DNA of 51,172 nt from Candidatus Pelagibacter sp. GTDB taxonomy: Bacteria > Pseudomonadota > Alphaproteobacteria > Pelagibacterales > Pelagibacteraceae. Positions 23,344-30,805 of this stretch are shown piece after piece. Position numbers and translations under genes: made by a program. The notes beneath the pieces were generated by a model, which saw nothing but the letters and a program-made list of their open reading frames with translations, was not told the origin of the DNA and made no database searches. The stretch is taken from NCBI GenBank assembly GCA_028227525.1, contig JAOJAE010000007.1, positions 1 through 51,172 on the forward strand. The letters run 5' to 3'. Positions within the stretch are counted from its first letter, which is position 1. Every line of letters starts with the position of its first letter.

Positions 23344-24644
23344 ATTTCTGATCTAGCTCTTAAACGCTCATAAATTAAACGTGTTTTAACGCCTAAGTTT
23401 AAAAATGGTTGAGGTGGCAACCAAGTAGGTTTGTTTCTTGCTTCTATAGTTTGTATTTCTTCTGTGTTTTCTTCGCTAGCTTTAATAGCAATTTGTTCAC
23501 CAAATAAGGTACCTACACCAATACCTGAGCCATTATAACAACCAGCAGCAAAAATATTGTTGTCAATTTTTTCAAATATTTGAGAACTATTTCTTGTTCT
23601 AGATACTACACCAGACCATGATGATTGAATTATATCTTCGGGTAATTGTGGAAATCTTTTTTTAATACCAATTTTTTGATTAATTGATCTTTTTTGTAAA
23701 TCAAACTTAGACATCTTAAAAGGATTGTGAACTTCTGCTGTATTTCTTATCAAAATTCTTTTATCTTTAGTCATTCTAATTGTAGCGCCCATTGGTCTTA
23801 CAGGTAACACACCCCACTCTTTTGGTTGACCTATAGATTTAAATTCATCTTCAGTTAATGGTCTTGTCATACTTGCAGTTAGAGTAATTGGGAAATTGTA
23901 ATTTGATTTAATTCCTAAAGATTTCAAAAAACCATTTGTAGCAAAAATGATTTTCTTAGTATTAATTTTACCATTTTTAAATTCACAAGAGATTTTATCT
24001 TTAGTTTGATTCCAATTTAACAAACATGAGTTTTCATATAAATCAACATTATTTGGTAATACATCAACCATTGCTCTAACTAATTTTCCAGGATGTAATA
24101 AAATACCACCTTTTGTGTGAAGTGCTGTATTATAAAAGCTTGTTCCTAATCTCTTGGATATCTCTATTTTAGATAATAAATTATGTTCAAAACCTAATTT
24201 AGAGAGTGTTTTTGAAAAATTAGTTAAAATTTTCTTATCTTCGCTTCTTGATGATGCAAAATATTTTCCACATTCATTCCAATCACAATCTACTTGATAG
24301 TCATTAATGAATTTTTTAATAGCATTGATACCAAGTTCATAAATATCAGCTTTTTTTTTATAACTTTCTAATTCTTTATTGGATGTGAATCCATCATTAA
24401 GAGTAGTATCAACTAAATAGCCTGAGTTTCTACTACTTGCACCCTCACCCGCTAATTGTGCATCAACTAAAATAATTTTTTGATTTGGATATAATTGACC
24501 TAATTTTCTTGCAGCAGATAATCCTGTGTAACCTGCTCCAATTATTAGCCATTCACAATCTTCATTTGATTTTAAGGTTTTAATATTTGTCCGAGGGATT
24601 AAATCTTGAACCCAACTACAACTATTATCGTTAGTCACTTCCAT
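23340..24644 (-). CDS. FAD-dependent amine/amino-acid oxidoreductase (DAO family)
   Basis: A 434-residue flavoprotein of the D-amino-acid oxidase superfamily. The FAD motif GAGYTG near residue 36, the GEGASSRNSGY segment near 66 and the C-terminal GCYNGSGIGVGTLFGE are typical of PuuB or glycine/sarcosine-oxidase-like members. It lies 39 bases downstream of xsc on the same strand and is probably cotranscribed. TauY, the large subunit of taurine dehydrogenase, also belongs to this superfamily, so oxidation of taurine to sulfoacetaldehyde for Xsc is a reasonable hypothesis. No small TauX partner is seen, which argues for caution. Confidence 0.82.
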   Translation of the reverse strand: MEVTNDNSCSWVQDLIPRTNIKTLKSNEDCEWLIIGAGYTGLSAARKLGQLYPNQKIILVDAQLAGEGASSRNSGYLVDTTLNDGFTSNKELESYKKKADIYELGINAIKKFINDYQVDCDWNECGKYFASSRSEDKKILTNFSKTLSKLGFEHNLLSKIEISKRLGTSFYNTALHTKGGILLHPGKLVRAMVDVLPNNVDLYENSCLLNWNQTKDKISCEFKNGKINTKKIIFATNGFLKSLGIKSNYNFPITLTASMTRPLTEDEFKSIGQPKEWGVLPVRPMGATIRMTKDKRILIRNTAEVHNPFKMSKFDLQKRSINQKIGIKKRFPQLPEDIIQSSWSGVVSRTRNSSQIFEKIDNNIFAAGCYNGSGIGVGTLFGEQIAIKASEENTEEIQTIEARNKPTWLPPQPFLNLGVKTRLIYERLRARSEI

Positions 24645-24683
24645 GAAGTGACTGTACGATAATTGATATAAATTTAAAAGTTC

Positions 24684-26468
24684 TTAAGAGTTTAACGAAG
24701 GTTGTTTCTTCATGTCTGCTTTATTGATACCAGCAACTTTAACCGGTTTCTTCATAGCATCTCTTCTAAAAGGTTCACCAAGCTCTTGGTTTAGAATTAC
24801 TTCAATAAACGTTGTAATTCCTTTCTTTTGATCTTCGCAAGATTGTTTTATTGCTGCTGTAGTTTCTTCCATTGTTCTTACGGTTACACCTTTTAATCCA
24901 CATGCATCAGCAACTTTAGCATAACTTAATTCTGGATCTAACTCTGTTCCAACAAAATTATCATCAAACCAAAGAGTAGTATTTCTTTTTTCTGCACCCC
25001 ACTGATAATTTCTGAAGATAACCATTGCTATAGCAGGCCATTCTTCTCTGGCACATGAGCTCATCTCGTTCATGCTAATTCCAAAAGCTCCATCACCAGC
25101 AAAACCAATTACTGGAGTATCAGGACATCCAATTTTTGCTCCTAAAATTGATGGGAAGCCGTATCCACAAGGACCGAATAATCCTGGAGCTAAATATTTT
25201 CTTCCTTTTTCAAAAGTTGGGTAAGCATTTCCGATTGCACAGTTATTACCAATATCACTTGAAATAATTACATCATCAGGCATCCCTGCTTGAATTGCTC
25301 TCCAAGCTTGTCTGGGAGACATTCTATCAGAATCTCTTTTTCTAGCTTCTTCATTCCAAACTGTACCCTCATCATCATCTTCATGATCAAGACTTGACAG
25401 TTTTTGTAACCAAGCTGATTTAGTTTGATGAATAATGTCTTTTCTCTTTTGTCTATCAGTATCACCTGCTGTTGGTGAAAGTTGAGCTAAGATTTGTTGT
25501 GAAACTAATTTAGCATCTCCACAAATTCCAACTGTAACTTTTTTTGTAAGACCAATTCTATCTGAATTCATATCAACTTGAATGATACTTGCATCTTTTG
25601 GCCAGTAATCCATTCCATAACCCGGAAGTGTAGAAAAAGGATTAAGCCTTGTACCTAATGCTAGCACAACATCAGCTTTTTGAATCAATTCCATTCCAGC
25701 TTTTGAACCATTATATCCTAATGGACCTGCTGCTAATGGATGACTTCCTGGAAAACTATCGTTATGTTGATAACCAGAACAAACTGGTGCATCTAACTTT
25801 TCAGCAAGTTTTTTACAATCTTCAATCGCACCACCAATTACAACACCAGCACCAGATAAAATTACTGGAAATTTTGCGTTAGATAATAAGTCAGCTGCTT
25901 TTTTAATTGCATCAACACCACCTGCTTGTCTTTCTAATCTTACAATCGGAGGAAGATCAATATCAATTACTTGTGTCCAATAATCTCTTGGCACATTTAT
26001 TTGTGCTGGAGCTGATCCTCTAATTGCTTTTTCAATTACTCTATTTAACACTTCTGCCATTCTTGAAGGATCTCTAACTTCTTCTTGATAACAAACCATA
26101 TCTTTAAATAAATTCATTTGTTCAACTTCTTGAAAACCACCTTGACCCATAGTTTTATTTGCAGCTTGAGGAGTTACTAATAAAAGAGGAGTATGGTTCC
26201 AATATGCAGTTTTAATAGGTGTAACTAAACCTGTAATACCAGGTCCGTTTTGTGCAATTACCATTGACATTTTACCAGTGGCTCTTGTGTAACCATCTGC
26301 AATTAATCCACCATTTGTTTCATGAGCAACATCCCAAAAAGTAATTCCAGCATCAGGAAAAATATCTGAAATTGGCATAAAGGCAGATCCAATAATTCCG
26401 AATGCGTGTTCAATACCATGCATTTGTAAAACTTTTACAAAAGCTTCTTCTGTTGTCATCTTAGTCAT
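24684..26468 (-). CDS. xsc: Sulfoacetaldehyde acetyltransferase
   Basis: A 594-residue thiamine-diphosphate enzyme that converts sulfoacetaldehyde plus phosphate into acetyl phosphate and sulfite, the desulfonation step of taurine and isethionate breakdown. The N-terminal catalytic Glu region reads FWDVAHETNGGLIADGYTR and the ThDP motif runs from GDGAFGISMNE near 487 to the Asn in FRNYQWGAEKRN. I start it at the ATG preceded by GAGAGG nine bases upstream; an in-frame ATG 42 codons earlier gives an unlikely N terminus. It faces suyAB across a 112-base divergent region, and a DAO flavoprotein gene follows it. Confidence 0.95.
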   Translation of the reverse strand: MTKMTTEEAFVKVLQMHGIEHAFGIIGSAFMPISDIFPDAGITFWDVAHETNGGLIADGYTRATGKMSMVIAQNGPGITGLVTPIKTAYWNHTPLLLVTPQAANKTMGQGGFQEVEQMNLFKDMVCYQEEVRDPSRMAEVLNRVIEKAIRGSAPAQINVPRDYWTQVIDIDLPPIVRLERQAGGVDAIKKAADLLSNAKFPVILSGAGVVIGGAIEDCKKLAEKLDAPVCSGYQHNDSFPGSHPLAAGPLGYNGSKAGMELIQKADVVLALGTRLNPFSTLPGYGMDYWPKDASIIQVDMNSDRIGLTKKVTVGICGDAKLVSQQILAQLSPTAGDTDRQKRKDIIHQTKSAWLQKLSSLDHEDDDEGTVWNEEARKRDSDRMSPRQAWRAIQAGMPDDVIISSDIGNNCAIGNAYPTFEKGRKYLAPGLFGPCGYGFPSILGAKIGCPDTPVIGFAGDGAFGISMNEMSSCAREEWPAIAMVIFRNYQWGAEKRNTTLWFDDNFVGTELDPELSYAKVADACGLKGVTVRTMEETTAAIKQSCEDQKKGITTFIEVILNQELGEPFRRDAMKKPVKVAGINKADMKKQPSLNS

Positions 26469-26515
26469 AAAACCATACCTCTCTAAATTGTAAATTTGAT
26501 ACTTTTTAAAAATTC

Positions 26516-26567
26516 GTTTGTTAATTTTGGTGATTAATATATAAGATTTTACAAAATTCAAACAAAC
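26516..26567. promoter_or_regulatory. Imperfect inverted repeat between xsc and suyA
   Basis: GTTTGTTAATTTT and AAAATTCAAACAAAC are near-complementary arms flanking a 24-base AT-rich core (with TAATATATAAG) midway between the divergent xsc and suyA genes. The symmetry fits a shared operator or back-to-back promoters. No regulator gene lies beside it. Confidence 0.4.
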
Positions 26568-26580
26568 AAATCGACACGAT

Positions 26581-26865
26581 ATGGCTACAGACATTATAAT
26601 TCACGATAAAAAAGACAACGTAGGAGTAGTTGTTATTGAAAAAATCACTCCAAAACAAGAATGTTCTTGCTGGATAATGGAGGATGACAGTTCAGCAAAT
26701 ATTCAGTCTATGGATGAGATACCTTTAGGGCATAAAATTGCAATGACCGATCTTAATGAGGGTGACACTATTCTAAAATATGGTCATGACATAGGTAAAG
26801 TGGTTAAATCAATTAAAAAGGGTGAACACGTTCATGTTCACAACGTTAAAACAAAGAAGTGGTAA
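26581..26865 (+). CDS. suyA: Sulfolactate sulfo-lyase, small subunit
   Basis: A 94-residue SAF-domain protein homologous to the N-terminal part of altronate dehydratase UxaA. Key segments are [15 protein letters not shown] at the start, the [12 protein letters not shown] motif near 58 and the C-terminal [11 protein letters not shown]. As SuyA it pairs with SuyB to cleave sulfolactate into pyruvate and sulfite in the cytosol. It is followed by suyB with a 4-base gap and faces xsc, another sulfite-releasing enzyme, which strengthens the assignment over a sugar-acid dehydratase. Confidence 0.88.
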   Translation: MATDIIIHDKKDNVGVVVIEKITPKQECSCWIMEDDSSANIQSMDEIPLGHKIAMTDLNEGDTILKYGHDIGKVVKSIKKGEHVHVHNVKTKKW

Positions 26866-26869
26866 TAAT

Positions 26870-28036
26870 ATGGAAATTCCAAAAAGTTTTTTAGGTTATA
26901 AAAGAGAAAATGGCAGAGCTGGTACAAGAAATCATGTAATTATTCTTCCAGTTGATGACATTTCAAATGCCTGTGCTGAAGCTGTAGCAAACAATATTAA
27001 GGGAACAATTGCCCTTCCTCATTCATATGGAAGACTGCAATTTGGAGCTGATTTAGAACTACATTTTAGAACTATGATTGGAACTGGTTGTAACCCAAAT
27101 GTTGCTGCAGTTATTGTTATTGGTATTGAGCCAAAATGGACTAAAAAAATAGTAGATGGTATTGCTAAAACTGGAAAACCAGTTGAAGGATTTCACATTG
27201 AGCGTACTGGAGATATAGGAACTACAATGAAAGCCTCTAAAAAAGCGCAAGAATTTGTAATGTGGGCATCAGAAAAACAAAGAGAAGAGTGTCCAATGAG
27301 TGATCTTTGGATATCTGTAAAATGTGGTGAATCTGATACGACATCTGGATTAGCGGCAAACCCTACAGTAGGTAATCTAATGGATAAATTAGAACCAATG
27401 GGTGTTCATTTATGTTTTGGAGAAACATCTGAATTAACAGGTGCTGAAAAAGTTTGTGCTACAAGAGGAGCAACTCCTGAAGCATCAGAAAAGTTTATGA
27501 AAACTTGGAATTCTTACAATGATTTTATCTTAAAAGAAGCAACAGATGACCTTTCAGAAAGTCAACCAACCGCTGGAAATATTGCAGGTGGGTTAACCAC
27601 TATTGAAGAAAAAGCTTTTGGAAATTTTCAAAAAATTGGAAATTGTAAATTTATTGATGTTTTAGAACCAGCAGAAGAACCGACTAAAGGTAAAGGTTTG
27701 TACTTTATGGATACATCTTCAGCAGCCGCAGAATGTGTAACGCTTCAAGCTGCAGCAGGTTTTAACATTCATTTATTCCCAACAGGTCAAGGTAATATTG
27801 TTGGTAATCCAATTGAACCCGTTGTTAAACTAACTGCAAACCCTTTAACTGTAAAAGGTATGGGCGAACATATTGATTGTGATGTTTCTAAAATATTAAC
27901 TCGAGAAATGAATATGTCTCAAGCAGGAGATGAATTAATTAAAACTACTCTAAGAGTAGCAAATGGAAGATTAACTTGTGCTGAAGCTTTAGGTCATAAA
28001 GAATTTGTGATGACTAAACTTTACAGAAGTGCTTAA
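26870..28036 (+). CDS. suyB: Sulfolactate sulfo-lyase, large subunit
   Basis: A 388-residue protein homologous to the large part of UxaA-type altronate dehydratase. The start [22 protein letters not shown] carries the family's GRxGxRN motif; [10 protein letters not shown] near 79 and [18 protein letters not shown] near 155 correspond to the conserved Cys/GGSD region thought to hold a metal or Fe-S site. I start it at the ATG after the suyA stop codon rather than an upstream frame overlapping suyA. With SuyA it releases sulfite from sulfolactate. The gene runs directly towards a UPF0324 exporter, fitting removal of the sulfur product. Confidence 0.9.
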   Translation: MEIPKSFLGYKRENGRAGTRNHVIILPVDDISNACAEAVANNIKGTIALPHSYGRLQFGADLELHFRTMIGTGCNPNVAAVIVIGIEPKWTKKIVDGIAKTGKPVEGFHIERTGDIGTTMKASKKAQEFVMWASEKQREECPMSDLWISVKCGESDTTSGLAANPTVGNLMDKLEPMGVHLCFGETSELTGAEKVCATRGATPEASEKFMKTWNSYNDFILKEATDDLSESQPTAGNIAGGLTTIEEKAFGNFQKIGNCKFIDVLEPAEEPTKGKGLYFMDTSSAAAECVTLQAAAGFNIHLFPTGQGNIVGNPIEPVVKLTANPLTVKGMGEHIDCDVSKILTREMNMSQAGDELIKTTLRVANGRLTCAEALGHKEFVMTKLYRSA

Positions 28037-28053
28037 TCAATTTTAATTTTCTT

Positions 28054-29127
28054 ATGTATTACAAACAATACCTGGTAGTAATACCTGGTATTGTTTTAGC
28101 ATTTGTTCTTTACACTTTATCTCAAGGATTTAATAATATTCTTGGAATTGAACTTTTAGGTTATGAGAAAAGTCCAATTTCTACAGCAATGATTGCTATT
28201 TTATTTGGTATGTTTTTTGGAAACGTATTCAAAATGAGAGAAAGTTTTATTAAAGGATTAGACTTTACTCAAAAATATATTTTAAAACTTGGAATAATTT
28301 GTTTAGGAATTCAATTAAAACCTTTTGAATTTTTAGAATTTGGAGCAATAGCCATACCGTTAATTATTATATGTATTGTTAGTGTTCTAATCGTAATTAA
28401 GCTTTTAGTTAAAAAACTAAAAATCCCTACAAGGATGGCATATTTAATTTCAATTGGTAGCACTGTATGTGGAACAACTGCAATCATGGCAACAGCTCCA
28501 GTGATTGGTGCAAAAAAAAATGAAGTATCATACGCAATTGCTAACATTACAGTGTTTGGAATACTATCGATGCTTATTTATCCATATTTTGCTAATTTTT
28601 ATTTTGATGCAAACCCAACTTTTATTGGTCTATTTTTAGGTACATCAATACATGAAACATCTCAAGTGGCGGCGGCTGGACTTATTTATGATCAACAGTT
28701 TAATAGTCCTGAAACAATGAATGTTGCAACTGTTACTAAATTAATAAGAAATACATTTCTTGTGATAATGATCCCGCTTTTTGCTTTTCTTTACAACAGA
28801 GGTCAGTCTAAAGGTAAAAATTATTCAATATTGTCAATATTTCCTTATTTTGTGTTAGGATTTGTTGGAATGATCATTCTAAGAAATACAGGAGATCAAG
28901 TTTTTTTAAGCACATATAACGAAATATGGATAAATACTGTTCAATATATCAAAGCTTCATCAAAAATATTTTTAACTATGGCTATGGCAGCAATTGGTTT
29001 GTCAACAAATCTTAGAGATTTGAAAAATATGGGCTATAAACCATTTGTTGTTGGTTTTGTAGGAATGGCTACAGTTGGAGTGGTTAGTATTCTTACAATA
29101 GAATTGTATATAAATTTTTTAAGTTAA
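28054..29127 (+). CDS. YeiH/UPF0324 family putative sulfate exporter
   Basis: A 357-residue membrane protein with about ten hydrophobic helices. The motifs ILFGMFFGN near 50, LKLGIICLGIQL near 76, STVCGTTAIMATAPVI near 135 and GTSIHETSQVAAAG near 194 define the UPF0324 family, several members of which sit with sulfonate degradation genes as proposed sulfate or sulfite exporters. It lies 17 bases downstream of suyB on the same strand. An unusually strong hairpin covers codons 4 to 14. It overlaps the convergent tauE gene by 4 bases. Confidence 0.88.
   Translation: MYYKQYLVVIPGIVLAFVLYTLSQGFNNILGIELLGYEKSPISTAMIAILFGMFFGNVFKMRESFIKGLDFTQKYILKLGIICLGIQLKPFEFLEFGAIAIPLIIICIVSVLIVIKLLVKKLKIPTRMAYLISIGSTVCGTTAIMATAPVIGAKKNEVSYAIANITVFGILSMLIYPYFANFYFDANPTFIGLFLGTSIHETSQVAAAGLIYDQQFNSPETMNVATVTKLIRNTFLVIMIPLFAFLYNRGQSKGKNYSILSIFPYFVLGFVGMIILRNTGDQVFLSTYNEIWINTVQYIKASSKIFLTMAMAAIGLSTNLRDLKNMGYKPFVVGFVGMATVGVVSILTIELYINFLS
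28063..28096 (+). promoter_or_regulatory. Strong GUAA-capped hairpin over the first codons of the exporter gene
   Basis: AAACAATACC (28063-28072) pairs perfectly with GGTATTGTTT (28087-28096). Inside this, after one T-T mismatch, GGTA pairs with TACC around a GTAA loop, which is a GNRA tetraloop in RNA. A U-rich run (TTGTTTT) follows. It starts six bases after the ATG, so it could end suyAB transcripts or limit translation of the exporter. Confidence 0.55.
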
Positions 29128-30203
29128 GACTTCATTAACATTTTTTTCTTAAAGTCAGATATAAAGCGTCTAATAAAAGCTGCACCAACTCCTAAAAAAA
29201 CTGCAAACATAATCGAAAATAATCCATAAAAGAATGGCATATCATTTGAAAATTCTTGAATAAATTTTGAGAAAAAGTTTAAATCTGAATTTGATACACT
29301 AGATATTTCTCTTTGAACTTGTTCTGCAAAAAAAGTGTCATAAGCAATTGCTATCCCAACTAACAATAACAAAACTGCTAGTAACGCTCTTAATCCTGAG
29401 CTATCAATTCTTTCTCCTAATTTTTGTCCTATTTGAACGCCAATAATGGAACCCACAACTAACATTGCAACTAATAAAAGATCTATTGAACCATAATTAA
29501 ATGAATGCAAAAAAGTAACTATGACGCTTACAAAAATAGTTACAAACAAAGAAGTCCCTGGAACCAATTTTGTTGGCATCTTAATTATGTAAATCATTGC
29601 CGGCACTAAAATAAAAGCACCACCAATACCCATAATAGCAGCTATAAAACCAACCAATAAACCAATTAAAATTGGAGTAAATATACTTTCATATAATTTT
29701 GATTTTGGAAATCTCATTCTTAATGGAAGACCATGGATCCAATAATGAACATGTAGTTTTTTTTTAACTACAACATTTCTTTTAGCTCTGTCTATTTCTC
29801 CAAGACTTTCAACCAACATTAATGTTCCAATTATTGCAAGTATATACATATAGGCTAGTGAGATAACTGTATCTATTTTTCCTAAATCTTTAAAATATGT
29901 AAAAGTTAAAATTCCTAATGTTGTTCCAATTGTACCTCCTATAACAATCATAAAACCCATTTTATAATCTAAAGTATTTTTTAGATAATGAGTTGTAGAT
30001 CCTGAAACAGATGTAGCTAAAATATTATTAGCCTCATTTGCTACAGCATAAGCTGGGGGAACCCCTAAAAAAATTAAAAAAGGTGTCATTAAAAAACCAC
30101 CGCCAACACCAAATAAACCTGAAAGAATTCCAACTATTGCACTTAATAAGAGTATTTCGATTGGGTTAACAAAAACCTGAGCTATCGGTAGAAATACTTC
30201 CAT
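29124..30203 (-). CDS. tauE: TauE/SafE family sulfite exporter
   Basis: A 359-residue inner-membrane protein with two TauE/SafE repeats. The first holds LFGVGGGFLMTPFLIFLGVP near 30 and the second MGIGGAFILVPAMIYI near 190 followed by LVPGTSLF. TauE-type proteins export sulfite or organosulfonate anions. It lies downstream of the apr genes on the same strand and converges on the UPF0324 gene, so the island carries two unrelated candidates for exporting oxidised sulfur. The direction of transport and substrate are inferred from context. Confidence 0.88.
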   Translation of the reverse strand: MEVFLPIAQVFVNPIEILLLSAIVGILSGLFGVGGGFLMTPFLIFLGVPPAYAVANEANNILATSVSGSTTHYLKNTLDYKMGFMIVIGGTIGTTLGILTFTYFKDLGKIDTVISLAYMYILAIIGTLMLVESLGEIDRAKRNVVVKKKLHVHYWIHGLPLRMRFPKSKLYESIFTPILIGLLVGFIAAIMGIGGAFILVPAMIYIIKMPTKLVPGTSLFVTIFVSVIVTFLHSFNYGSIDLLLVAMLVVGSIIGVQIGQKLGERIDSSGLRALLAVLLLLVGIAIAYDTFFAEQVQREISSVSNSDLNFFSKFIQEFSNDMPFFYGLFSIMFAVFLGVGAAFIRRFISDFKKKMLMKS

Positions 30204-30232
30204 AAAAAAATTAAAAGCTGTTAAAAAACAAC

Positions 30233-30388
30233 TTAGTTAAATGTGATAAAAGTTCCAACTAAAATTACACCCCAATAGGCAGCTAAACTAATAACTATGC
30301 CAGTTTTAATGAAAACAGATTTAAGATTTGAGATTTTATTTATGATTTTTACGTTAGAAAATAGCATTTGAACCGTCAATACACCCAT
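30233..30388 (-). CDS. Small membrane protein between apr cluster and tauE, unassigned
   Basis: A 51-residue frame if started at ATG (the frame is open 17 codons further up with a possible TTG start five codons earlier). It begins hydrophobic (MGVLTVQMLF), has a Lys/Asn-rich loop (KIINKISNLKS), then a second membrane helix (TGIVISLAAYWGVILVGTFI). It occupies the only gap between the 116-residue unknown gene and tauE and is in the same direction. It could be a small subunit for AprM or TauE. I do not recognise a family. Confidence 0.5.
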   Translation of the reverse strand: MGVLTVQMLFSNVKIINKISNLKSVFIKTGIVISLAAYWGVILVGTFITFN

Positions 30389-30433
30389 GACGATATTTGT
30401 CAAATAAATATTTAAATTTTGATATTTTTTTAT

Positions 30434-30784
30434 TTAGTAGATGGTTGCTCCAAAAACTTTAACAACATCATCTTCAACACCTAAAACAAGTCTACCTAAA
30501 AACTCTCCAGAAATTTCTTTATTAGTCTGCTTTATAAGAACAGTAACATGAAGGCCTCTTCTAAGGCATCCAAATGGCTCAAAAGTTTCCTTTAAATTAG
30601 TTATTATCTTGTTATTAGCCCACTGTTTACCAAGCTCAACTTCATTGGCTCCAAATAACATTTGTGTTGAAAAATCTTTTGTGAAACCACCATAATCCTT
30701 AAGATTTGATGATCTAACCAAATTATCCCAAATAGGTTTAGCAATTACATAAACCTCATCGTCTTTCATTGACAATATATCCAT
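30434..30784 (-). CDS. Unassigned 116-aa protein in the apr cluster
   Basis: A soluble protein without signal peptide, membrane segment or cysteine motif (a single Cys in EPFGCLRRG). It starts MDILSMKDDEVYVIAKPIW and the N-terminal half is mixed helical and charged. The C-terminal half looks beta-rich, with LRRGLHVTVLIKQT, SGEFLGRLVLGVEDD and VVKVFGATIY. It lies 21 bases downstream of aprA and upstream of tauE on the same strand. The position suggests a role in APS reductase function, regulation or sulfite handling. I do not recognise the family and assign no function. Confidence 0.75.
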   Translation of the reverse strand: MDILSMKDDEVYVIAKPIWDNLVRSSNLKDYGGFTKDFSTQMLFGANEVELGKQWANNKIITNLKETFEPFGCLRRGLHVTVLIKQTNKEISGEFLGRLVLGVEDDVVKVFGATIY

Positions 30785-30805
30785 AAATATTTACTTAAAA
30801 TTTAA

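Noticed and set aside
25649..25882. Forward open frame opposite xsc
   Set aside because: It is rich in Leu, Gln and His from antisense reading of a conserved enzyme.
26469..26594. Upstream in-frame extension of xsc (42 extra codons)
   Set aside because: The extension is unlike any Xsc N terminus, runs through the divergent promoter, and a good ribosome site precedes the internal ATG.
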